Of a DNA stretch of 64,000 bases, positions 1 to 6,915 are shown one piece after another. The notes beneath the pieces are model-generated. The model was not told the DNA's origin. It saw nothing but the letters and a program-made list of their open reading frames with translations, and searched no databases. Position numbers and translations under genes: made by a program. The stretch is from Candidatus Zixiibacteriota bacterium (GTDB lineage Bacteria; Zixibacteria; MSB-5A5; DG-27): contig JAUWHO010000025.1 of assembly GCA_030605835.1 (NCBI GenBank), positions 1 to 64,000 on the forward strand. Direction: 5' to 3'. Position 1 is the first letter of the stretch; every line of letters begins with the position of its first letter.

Positions 1-963
1 CGCTGCGAGAATCCGGTGGAGAAGGTATTTGAGACTGGCGGGATTGTGGGGCTTGCCAACGATACTGTTCTTGTGGCCAGAGATGGCACCGAAAGAGTCG
101 TTGCCGACAGCGGTGCGCCCATTCGTGATGATAAAGACAACGTCATCGGGGTTATTCTGGTTTTTCGAGACATGACCGAGAAGAGGCGGGCGGAGGAAGA
201 ATTGGAGAAACATCGCCACCATCTTGAGGAGCTGGTGGAGGAGCGCACGGGGGAGCTTCAAGAGGCACAAGAGCGGCTAGTGCGCTCCGAGAAGTTGGCG
301 GTCCTTGGCCAGTTGGCCGGCGGAGTGGGCCACGAGCTGCGCAACCCTCTGGGAGCGATCAAGAACGCCGCTTACTTCCTCAATATGGCTATAGAAGAGC
401 CTGAAGCTGAGGTGAAAGAGACGCTGGAGATCTTAGAGAAGGAGGTGGCGGCCTCCGAGAGGATCATCTCCAGCCTCCTGGGCTTTGCTCGTCCAAAGCC
501 TCCCAGTCTGCGCAAGGTGGACATAAACAACCTCGTCCGGGACATCCTGCCCAGTGTGTCCGTGCCGGAAAACGTTGAGGTAGCAACTGAGTTGCAGTCG
601 TTGCCAGGGATTCTTGCCGACCCGGATCAACTCGGCCAGGTCTTCGGGAACATCCTGTCCAACGGAATTCAGGCCATGTCTCAGGGCGGTCGGTTGGTCA
701 TCAAGTCCGGGACCCGGGATCCAGGGTGGGTGACGGTCTCTATCACCGATACAGGCGTAGGCATACCCGAGGAGGTCCGGCAGAAGGTATTCGAACCGCT
801 CTTCACCACCAAGGCCAAGGGGATTGGCCTTGGCCTGGCAGTCTCCAGGACCCTGGTGGAGGGGAATGGAGGCACCATCGAGGTGGAGAGCGAGGTAGGA
901 GAAGGCAGCACCTTCACGCTAAGATTGCCCATCGGGCAAGAGGAGAAAGAATTACATGAATGA
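1..963 (+). CDS. PAS sensor histidine kinase, 5'-truncated by window edge
   Basis: C-terminal part of a two-component sensor kinase. The frame is open from base 1, so the true start lies upstream; the GTG at 16 falls inside a PAS fold (GLANDTVLVARDGTER, then VILVFRDMTEKR). Next come a short coiled coil (about residues 60-95), a HisKA dimerisation helix with phospho-acceptor His106 in GHELRNPLGAI (numbered from the GTG), and a HATPase domain with the N box (GNILSNGIQAM), G1 box (DTGVGIPEE) and FEPLFTTKAKGIGLGLAVS. No membrane segment is visible in the part present. It overlaps the next gene by 8 bp, so the two are probably translationally coupled, with the double receiver as the likely phosphoryl acceptor. 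Confidence 0.93.
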   Translation, partial: RCENPVEKVFETGGIVGLANDTVLVARDGTERVVADSGAPIRDDKDNVIGVILVFRDMTEKRRAEEELEKHRHHLEELVEERTGELQEAQERLVRSEKLAVLGQLAGGVGHELRNPLGAIKNAAYFLNMAIEEPEAEVKETLEILEKEVAASERIISSLLGFARPKPPSLRKVDINNLVRDILPSVSVPENVEVATELQSLPGILADPDQLGQVFGNILSNGIQAMSQGGRLVIKSGTRDPGWVTVSITDTGVGIPEEVRQKVFEPLFTTKAKGIGLGLAVSRTLVEGNGGTIEVESEVGEGSTFTLRLPIGQEEKELHE

Positions 964-1708
964 GAAGGCCAGCGTACTCATAGCGGATGACAATCTCAGC
1001 CTCTGTAAGACGATGTCCTTTACCCTGAAGCGCAAGGGTTACGCAGTCACCATCGCCAGGGACGGGATGGAGGCGCTCGAGAAGGTCAAGCAGAAACCCT
1101 TCGACATGATCTTCATGGACATCAAGATGCCGCTTATGGACGGGGTGGAGACATATAAAAGGATTAAGAAAACCAGGCCGGAGGCGGTGGTGATGATGAT
1201 GACCGCCTATGCGGTCGAGGAGCTGGTTCAGGAGGCACTGGAAGAGGGAGCCTATGGGGTCATATACAAGCCTCTGGACATTGAAAGAGTGGTCTCGCTC
1301 ATTGAGGAAGCAAGGCAAGCCAAGCGAGGGGCACTGATCTTGGTAGTTGACGATGACCCTGGCACGTGCACGACTCTGAAGAACATCCTGGTGAAAAGAG
1401 GCCACAAACTGGGCATTGCTCAGAGCGGCGAGGAGGCCATCGCCACGGCGCGGGAGAGGGCTTATGATATCATATTCATAGACGTGAGACTCCCAACCAT
1501 AAACGGTCTCGAGACCTACCTGCGTCTGAAAAAGATCAACCCCGAAGCTGTGGCCATCATGATGACGGCCTATCGCCAGGAGGTGGCCGACCTGGTCGAG
1601 AAGGCCATCAAGAGTCACGCATACACCTGCTTATACAAGCCATTCGAAATGGAGGAAATGCTTAGATTGGTTGATGAGATCTCGGCGAAGAAACAGGAGG
1701 TGGTGTAA
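956..1708 (+). CDS. Double-receiver response regulator (REC-REC)
   Basis: 250 residues made of two complete receiver domains and nothing else. REC1 (about 5-120) has the acidic pair D11/D12, phospho-acceptor D55 in FMDIKMP and K105. REC2 (about 126-245) has the DDD at 132-134, D176 in FIDVRLP and K228 in LYKPF. Both retain the residues needed for phosphorylation. No DNA-binding, enzymatic or His-phosphotransfer domain follows, so it probably works by protein contact or as a phosphate relay or sink. The ATG lies inside the end of the upstream kinase gene. Tandem receivers in one small protein are known but uncommon. Confidence 0.92.
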   Translation: MNEKASVLIADDNLSLCKTMSFTLKRKGYAVTIARDGMEALEKVKQKPFDMIFMDIKMPLMDGVETYKRIKKTRPEAVVMMMTAYAVEELVQEALEEGAYGVIYKPLDIERVVSLIEEARQAKRGALILVVDDDPGTCTTLKNILVKRGHKLGIAQSGEEAIATARERAYDIIFIDVRLPTINGLETYLRLKKINPEAVAIMMTAYRQEVADLVEKAIKSHAYTCLYKPFEMEEMLRLVDEISAKKQEVV

Positions 1709-1735
1709 AGAGTAGCGTGAAGGGGGGAGAGAGCC

Positions 1736-3298
1736 ATGGATGAGAAAGAAAGCATCCTCATCGTTGACGACGACGAGAGCATCTGCAGGACCCTGGCGCT
1801 CGTATTTGGAAAGAAGGGATACCATATCGAGACGGCCCGGACCGGGTGCAGGGCGATAGAGAAGGCGAAGGGGAGGTTCTTCAACGTGGCTCTGCTGGAC
1901 ATCAAGTTACCCGACATGGGAGGGATAGAGCTACTGGGCCCTTTGAAGGCAATACACCCCGACATGGAGACCATGATGATCACCGGGCATGCCTGTATTG
2001 AAACCACGGTGCAGGCTCTGAACCACGGTGCATTCGCCTACCTCACCAAGCCTCTCAACATGGATCAGGTGCTGGCCACGGTGCAGAACGCCATCGAGAA
2101 GCAACGCCTGGTGAGTGAGAAGCGGCAAGCGGAGGAGGCCCTGCGCCGTTCCGAACAGCGCTTCAGCCAGGTTGCAGCCAGTACTGGCGATTGGACCTGG
2201 GAGGTGGATCCCGAGGGTCGTTATCTTTACTCCAGCGGCGCCGTCAAAGATATTCTCGGTTACACCCCGCAGGAGATTTTGGGAAAATACTTCTACGAGC
2301 TGTTTCATCCCGAAGATAGGGAGACCATCAAGGCCCAGGCGTTTGAGACCTTCCACAAGCGCGAACCAATCGCGAAGTTGGTCAACCGCAACCTGCACAA
2401 GGATGGACATACTGTGATTCTGGAGACCAGCGGCTTCCCCCTGATCGACGAAAATGGCGAGCTGCTCGGTTACCGGGGCGCCGACCGAGATATAACCGAA
2501 CGGGTGCAGGCACAGAAGGTCCTGCAGAAAGCCCACCAGGAACTCGCAGCTCAGATTCAGGAGCTAGCACGAGCCAACGAGGAGATGCAGTCCTTCATCT
2601 ACTCCATCTCCCACGACCTGCGCATGCCGTTGGTGGCGGTGCAGGGCTTCGCGAATCTCCTGAAGGAGGAGTACGGAGATGATTTGAAGGGTGAGGCGGA
2701 GCACTACCTCTCTGCTATTCTGCAATCTACTGGAAAGATGTCGGATCTGATCGAAGACCTCCTGCAACTCTCCCGAGTCGGGCGAATGGACACTGAACCG
2801 GAAGAGGTCGCGCTCGAAAGCCTGCTCGAAGCCATCACCACCGAATTGGAGGTGAAGGTCCCGAAACGGAAGCTGAACTTCAGAATAAAAGAACCTCTCC
2901 CCGAAACTTACTGCAATCGCAAAAGACTCTATCAGGTATTCTCGAATCTCTTAGGCAACGCCGTCAAGTTCACGCGCGATATGCCCGAAGCTAAAATCGA
3001 GGTAGGAGTTAGGAAACAGGGGAGCAAGAGGGAATTTTACGTCCGGGACAACGGCCCGGGAATCGACCCCCAGTATCACCAGGAGATATTTAAGGTCTTC
3101 AGAAGACTCCACGGAAGCGCATACGAGGGCTCCGGGATGGGTCTGACCTTTGCTAAAAAGATCGTCGAGTCCTGGGGAGGAAACCTACGGCTCGAATCCA
3201 AGCCCGGAAAGGGAGCAACCTTCTATTTCACCGTTCCTGAAGCTCAAAAATCAAGCAGGGCTAAGTCGGAGAGAGTGAGTTCCGATAGTAGTGGGTGA
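1736..3298 (+). CDS. Hybrid sensor kinase, REC-PAS-HisKA-HATPase
   Basis: 520-residue soluble kinase. The N-terminal receiver (5-120) has the DDD at 11-13, phospho-acceptor D55 in LLDIKLP and K105. A PAS domain (about 140-258) ends in GYRGADRDITERV. A helix leads to HisKA with His293 in ISHDLRMPLVAVQGFANLL, then HATPase with FSNLLGNAVKF, RDNGPGIDPQ and GSGMGLTFAKKIVE, the subtype common in phytochrome-like kinases. An N-terminal receiver means it is itself controlled by phosphorylation, plausibly by the upstream kinase. A purine-rich GGGGGGAGAG site precedes the ATG. There is no membrane segment, so it senses a cytoplasmic signal or only relays. Confidence 0.93.
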   Translation: MDEKESILIVDDDESICRTLALVFGKKGYHIETARTGCRAIEKAKGRFFNVALLDIKLPDMGGIELLGPLKAIHPDMETMMITGHACIETTVQALNHGAFAYLTKPLNMDQVLATVQNAIEKQRLVSEKRQAEEALRRSEQRFSQVAASTGDWTWEVDPEGRYLYSSGAVKDILGYTPQEILGKYFYELFHPEDRETIKAQAFETFHKREPIAKLVNRNLHKDGHTVILETSGFPLIDENGELLGYRGADRDITERVQAQKVLQKAHQELAAQIQELARANEEMQSFIYSISHDLRMPLVAVQGFANLLKEEYGDDLKGEAEHYLSAILQSTGKMSDLIEDLLQLSRVGRMDTEPEEVALESLLEAITTELEVKVPKRKLNFRIKEPLPETYCNRKRLYQVFSNLLGNAVKFTRDMPEAKIEVGVRKQGSKREFYVRDNGPGIDPQYHQEIFKVFRRLHGSAYEGSGMGLTFAKKIVESWGGNLRLESKPGKGATFYFTVPEAQKSSRAKSERVSSDSSG

Positions 3299-3329
3299 CC
3301 GATCAGGTCCACAAGCCAAAGGAGAAGAC

Positions 3330-3845
3330 ATGATTCCGACCCGGACTATCCACATCCTTCTGGTTGACGATGACCCTGACCACCGTTTCTTGATTCGTAA
3401 GCTTCTGTCGAAAAACAGCGTCAGGAATGAAGTAACCGAACTCGAGGATGGCCAACAGGCCCTCGATTACATGTATCGACGTGGGATATACTCTGACCGA
3501 GGGAAATTCCCGGATCCGGATTTCATTCTACTGGATATCAAAATGCCCGGGATTGACGGGCTGAAGGTGCTAAAAGTCATAAAGCACGATGAGCAAACCC
3601 AGCAGATCCCGGTGGTTATGCTGACCACCTCCACCCTGGAAGAAGAGATAATTCAAAGCTATAAGGATGGGGCCAACGCCTTCGTCACGAAGCCCATCAG
3701 CTACGAGGACTTCGCCAGGACTATAACCGCCCTGGGAAAGTTCTGGGTGTCCGCGGTAGAGTTCCCCCCCAGAGTTCCCCCCCAAAAGGGCCAAGAGAGG
3801 ATCAGGCCCACCCTCCCGGCGCAATCCTCGTCTCAGAACCGGTAA
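3330..3845 (+). CDS. Single-domain response regulator, Rcp1-like
   Basis: 171 residues from the ATG at 3330, chosen because GGAGAAG (3321-3327) precedes it; an in-frame GTG at 3291 would overlap the previous gene and has no such site. It is a single receiver: LLVDDDPDHRF, then the long insertion DYMYRRGIYSDRGKFPDP before LLDIKMPG, then VVMLTTS and TKPISY. The insertion and TTS motif are typical of Rcp1-type regulators that partner phytochrome-like kinases such as the one just upstream. A Pro/Gln-rich tail (about 140-171) follows. Its 3' end overlaps the convergent gene by 13 bp. Confidence 0.92.
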   Translation: MIPTRTIHILLVDDDPDHRFLIRKLLSKNSVRNEVTELEDGQQALDYMYRRGIYSDRGKFPDPDFILLDIKMPGIDGLKVLKVIKHDEQTQQIPVVMLTTSTLEEEIIQSYKDGANAFVTKPISYEDFARTITALGKFWVSAVEFPPRVPPQKGQERIRPTLPAQSSSQNR

Positions 3846-5107
3846 GCCGCAGAGAGAAAGAATCTGTCAGCCTTATACTCCTCGCTGGTCGAGATCTGTG
3901 GATCTCTCACCTCCCACAATCCCCGAACGTAGGCGAAATCCAGGGTGACCAGCCGGTCGATGAGAAAGCCTGCGCCAGCGGTGATGAAGTGACGCTCCCG
4001 TTCAACATTCGTGGTCCTGAAGGGAATGGGGTCGTAATAGTACCCACCTCGCAACCTTCCCGAGATCTTCGGCAGGAAGAGTTCAGCTCCAAGATGATAA
4101 CGGAGAACATCAGTGTAGTTCTCGCGGAGGGCTATATTCTCTTCCTCCAGCCCCAGGGGGCTTTTGTACTCCATCTGAGCCCAGTCGGTGAAGTTCACAT
4201 CGCAAGCCAAAAGGAGATGATCGATGTTCAGAGCCAAACCCACTCCCAGCGAGTAGGGAAGCGAGAGCTTGTATTCATAGAAGCCGGGCTCCGTCACACT
4301 CGCGTAGCTGTACTGCGGCGAATAGGTGATGTACTCCTCGGTGACTCTCCAATCCTGTCTTATGGTATAAGTGGTGGGAAAATCGACGGTGGCGCCAAGG
4401 GTCAAGTATTTGTTGGCTCGTATCAGAGCGCCCAATTTCACTCCCACTCCGGAATAGTCGTCATCGCTGGCGCTGGTGAAGAGGTAACGACCGGATTGCG
4501 TCAAATCTGTATAGCTGGAATCGAACTCGAAATTGTAGAGATCCCTTCCGGAGTAATAGCTCAGCGCTAAACCACAGGAGACCGCGGGAGAGAGGTCAAC
4601 GGCGCCACCGACAGTCCACTGGTAGATTCCGCCGGACTCGGTTTCCACTCCGGTTAAATCTCCTCCGGGGAATTCATCAAAATACTGAAACACCTTATCG
4701 AAGCTTTTTACTCGGTTGACCCCGAAGCCGAAAACTAAAGAGCCACGATAAGTCGGCACGGGAACGGTCAGGTTGACTCCCGAAAACCTGGTGTTGGAAG
4801 CGGAGCGCAACCCCGAGCTGTTTTTGAAGATGGTTTCGTTGGTCATCCTCTGGTGGGAAAGGGAGGTCGAAAGCTCCATTCTTCTGACTCTCACCAGGGC
4901 CGCGGGATTATAGATCAAGGCAGTTCCGTCGTCGCAGGCGGCGATCTGCGCTCCCCCCATCGCCATCGCCCTAGCTCCAGCTCCAAAAAAGTTCCCAGCA
5001 ACGACCTCATTGATATAAACTTCTTCTTGAGCTAACCCAATGTTACTTATGAAAAGCCAACTACTTAGGAGCAGAATGTATTTCATTGTTTGATTCTTGT
5101 TTTTCAT
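3833..5107 (-). CDS. FadL/PorV-like outer-membrane beta-barrel
   Basis: 424 residues with a signal peptide (MKYILLLSSWLFISNIGLAQ, preceded by seven residues) and alternating aromatic-rich strands throughout, ending in Phe as outer-membrane barrels do. The start NFFGAGARAMAMGGA and DDGTALIYNPAAL is the pattern of the OmpP1/FadL/TodX superfamily: a small-residue segment followed by NPA. This family includes fatty-acid/hydrophobe channels and the type IX secretion protein PorV; which applies here cannot be told from sequence alone. The first ATG was kept because AGGGTGATGG lies upstream and nothing comparable precedes the second. It is the last gene of a three-gene envelope cluster, 43 bp after the lipoprotein gene. 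Confidence 0.8.
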   Translation of the reverse strand: MKNKNQTMKYILLLSSWLFISNIGLAQEEVYINEVVAGNFFGAGARAMAMGGAQIAACDDGTALIYNPAALVRVRRMELSTSLSHQRMTNETIFKNSSGLRSASNTRFSGVNLTVPVPTYRGSLVFGFGVNRVKSFDKVFQYFDEFPGGDLTGVETESGGIYQWTVGGAVDLSPAVSCGLALSYYSGRDLYNFEFDSSYTDLTQSGRYLFTSASDDDYSGVGVKLGALIRANKYLTLGATVDFPTTYTIRQDWRVTEEYITYSPQYSYASVTEPGFYEYKLSLPYSLGVGLALNIDHLLLACDVNFTDWAQMEYKSPLGLEEENIALRENYTDVLRYHLGAELFLPKISGRLRGGYYYDPIPFRTTNVERERHFITAGAGFLIDRLVTLDFAYVRGLWEVRDPQISTSEEYKADRFFLSAAYRF

Positions 5108-5150
5108 TAACCATCACCCTTTCCGGTTCGCGAAAGTGGAACTTGATAGC

Positions 5151-5579
5151 TCACTTTCGCCCTCTTCTGGTCGGTTTCTTAGCCGTCTTCTTCTTGGACT
5201 TCTCCCCTTGCTCTTCTTTCAGCTTCTCTTTGGGCTCAGACTTACTACGCCGCTCGAATCCTTCCTCACCCTGGGGTGGGAATTCTCTTCTCCGACCGAA
5301 CTTATCCCCGGTTCTGTGGTCACCATTCTCCTCCTCAGGGTACCACCAATAGGGTTCATACCACCAGGGCCAATCGTAAAAGTAGCCCCAGCGATCATAA
5401 CCCCAGTAACAATCGGTATAGAAACCCCAATAATACTCTGGCGGAGGATAATAGCCTCCACGGAAGCCTCCATCTGGCCGTCCTTCAGTTTTCAGGAGGG
5501 GATGCTTTATCACAGTATAGCAGCCTGAAAGGGAAAGACATAGGAATATGCTCAAAATACAGATTATGCTCTTTTTCAT
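5151..5579 (-). CDS. Small YW-rich lipoprotein
   Basis: 142 residues from an ATG preceded by GGAGG with good spacing; a longer in-frame version would run into the upstream gene. The signal peptide ends in the lipobox LSGC, so it should be lipidated on the Cys. The middle (about 35-85) is extremely rich in Tyr, Trp, Pro and Gly (YWGFYTDCYWGYDRWGYFYD). The tail (about 95-142) is highly charged, first Glu/Arg then almost pure Lys/Arg (KSKKKTAKKPTRRGRK). I do not recognise the family. The aromatic core suggests carbohydrate or envelope contact and the basic tail contact with a polyanion, but both are guesses. It lies between two outer-membrane protein genes on the same strand. Confidence 0.75.
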   Translation of the reverse strand: MKKSIICILSIFLCLSLSGCYTVIKHPLLKTEGRPDGGFRGGYYPPPEYYWGFYTDCYWGYDRWGYFYDWPWWYEPYWWYPEEENGDHRTGDKFGRRREFPPQGEEGFERRSKSEPKEKLKEEQGEKSKKKTAKKPTRRGRK

Positions 5580-5599
5580 ATTTCCTCCACCAATCTTGC

Positions 5600-6385
5600 T
5601 CACAAATACTGGAGGACTAAGAGTCTCACCTCTCTATCCGGAGCGGTGGCTGCCTCCTTATTCACAAGCAGATCTCTGACGTCGAGCTCCACCGAAATTG
5701 TCGGAATGATCACCCACTCGAAACCTATATTGAGATAACCGTGTCCCGAGCCGTAGGGGTAGCCGTCAGGGTGGTCGTTGTCGTTCATGGCCAGGTCGTA
5801 TTCGCCTAAGAGGGCGAAACGGTCCAGGATATTAGCGTCAAAGCCGAGAAATACGGTGGGATCGTCGTCCGGGTGTTTCCCCTCTGGAGTGTAGTTCACC
5901 CCTAGATGCCAGGTGGTGAGTTTCCCTGAGAAGAGAAAGCTTTTGGAGAAAACCGCATAGAACCCCTTTGCCTTCTGGGAATAGCGCTCCCACTCGTCAT
6001 CCCAGGCACCGAAGCCCTGGGGGTCGTAACCGATCGCCAAGCCGGGCCAGCTCAACCCCTCCGACAGAAGCCGTAATTTAACCGAAACCTCCATGCGCGG
6101 GTTCCCTTGGGCTTTGGTTTCTCCCAGGATCTTCTCGGCACCATACGAGAGACCTATCATGAACTGGTCTAATAGCCCGATGTGGACCGCACCCTGCACC
6201 CCCCCGTTGGGGAAAGTGTGTATGTCGAAGTCGAACGAAGCCCGGGGAAGGGTGAAGGCGGTGGGGCAACCGACCAGGGAGCGCCGTTCTGCCCTCTCCG
6301 AGACCAAATCCTGACCGAAGCTTGAAAAAGATGTCAGCAAAACGCAACCCATGATCAGACCGACAATTCTTCCTGTTCTTTTCAT
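5600..6385 (-). CDS. Predicted outer-membrane beta-barrel, unknown family
   Basis: 261 residues from the ATG at 6385, five bases after GGAGG; a second ATG sits one codon upstream. A signal peptide (MKRTGRIVGLIMGCVLLTSF...SFG) is followed by beta-strand-like segments (MIGLSYGAEKILGE, MEVSVKLRLLSEG, LTTWHLGVNYTPEG, FALLGEYDLAMND, GHGYLNIGFEWVI). The pattern suits a small 10-12 stranded barrel. 'GLAIGYDPQGFGAWDD' and 'GVNYTPEGKHPDDDPTVFLGFD' resemble uncharacterised outer-membrane proteins of FCB-group genomes that I cannot name. It is the first gene of a minus-strand trio with the lipoprotein (20 bp gap) and the FadL/PorV-like barrel. Confidence 0.7.
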   Translation of the reverse strand: MKRTGRIVGLIMGCVLLTSFSSFGQDLVSERAERRSLVGCPTAFTLPRASFDFDIHTFPNGGVQGAVHIGLLDQFMIGLSYGAEKILGETKAQGNPRMEVSVKLRLLSEGLSWPGLAIGYDPQGFGAWDDEWERYSQKAKGFYAVFSKSFLFSGKLTTWHLGVNYTPEGKHPDDDPTVFLGFDANILDRFALLGEYDLAMNDNDHPDGYPYGSGHGYLNIGFEWVIIPTISVELDVRDLLVNKEAATAPDREVRLLVLQYL

Positions 6386-6761
6386 CATTGCCTCCGGGAA
6401 TTGGGGTGTTAGATTTTTTTTGAATTTAACAGTGCCGAATTGGAGAGTCAACAGCAAATCCCTTTCAGCTCATCGCCGATTCCCGAAGACTGATCTTCGC
6501 GTTATTTAGAGTGCAACTCATGTGCCAAAAAATGAACATATCCTATTAGTTGTAATCAATTGAAGAACAGCAGGATACGTGCGGCGGTCTGTCCGTCGCA
6601 ATTCTGTCGAGGCATAAAACTTGTGCAACTAGGGATGAATGCACAATTCTTTGTTATTCTTATTGAATCGTCCGTTAAGAAAATGGAGACAGAGAACGGG
6701 AGTTGTTGGAAAGCTTTTCGCTGATTTTGGATTAGTTCAGACAACAAGCAGTAAATAAAGA

Positions 6762-6786
6762 AGCGCCCGGGAGAGACCCGAGCGCT
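6762..6786 (-). terminator. Intrinsic terminator, probably bidirectional
   Basis: A 10-bp stem AGCGCCCGGG / CCCGAGCGCT (one G-T pair) closes a 5-nt loop. On the minus strand TTCTTTATTT follows it, as expected for the end of the repeat-protein transcript; on the plus strand GTTATTTTT follows, so it could work both ways. Confidence 0.75.
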
Positions 6787-6807
6787 GTTATTTTTCCAGA
6801 CCACCTC

Positions 6808-6830
6808 CGGGGCAGGAATGCCCCGGCTAC
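6808..6830 (+). repeat. NGAN-loop hairpin, copy 1
   Basis: CGGGGCA-GGAA-TGCCCCG followed by GCTAC. First member of a dispersed hairpin set with varied stems, a central GA in the loop and a 3' CTA-type flank. Confidence 0.6.
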
Positions 6831-6915
6831 GCCGAGGTATTTATTCTATTTGAATAGGCTGGGCTTTTCCGCCGAAGGCGGATCAGCCTCTGGCTGACCA
6901 GCCCAGCAAGACAGC

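Larger units (their letters stand above)
6386..6915. other. Non-coding region with hairpins
   Basis: No convincing gene. It contains the terminator at 6762-6786, the hairpin at 6808-6830, and two short palindromes at 6865-6897 (TCCGCC-GAA-GGCGGA and TCAGCC-TCT-GGCTGA) just past the stop of the repeat protein. An 82-codon open frame on the minus strand starts at a GTG inside its own Shine-Dalgarno and crosses the terminator, so it is not called. Confidence 0.6.

Noticed and set aside
914-1618. 234-codon frame antisense to the double receiver gene
   Set aside because: His/Leu-rich shadow of a highly conserved coding strand; the opposite frame has complete REC motifs.
3833-5107. Naming the barrel PorV outright
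   Set aside because: The N-terminal pattern fits the whole FadL/OmpP1 superfamily and no other T9SS machinery gene is in the window.
6556-6804. 82-codon minus-strand open frame
   Set aside because: Its GTG lies within its own Shine-Dalgarno, it crosses a strong terminator and it resembles no protein.
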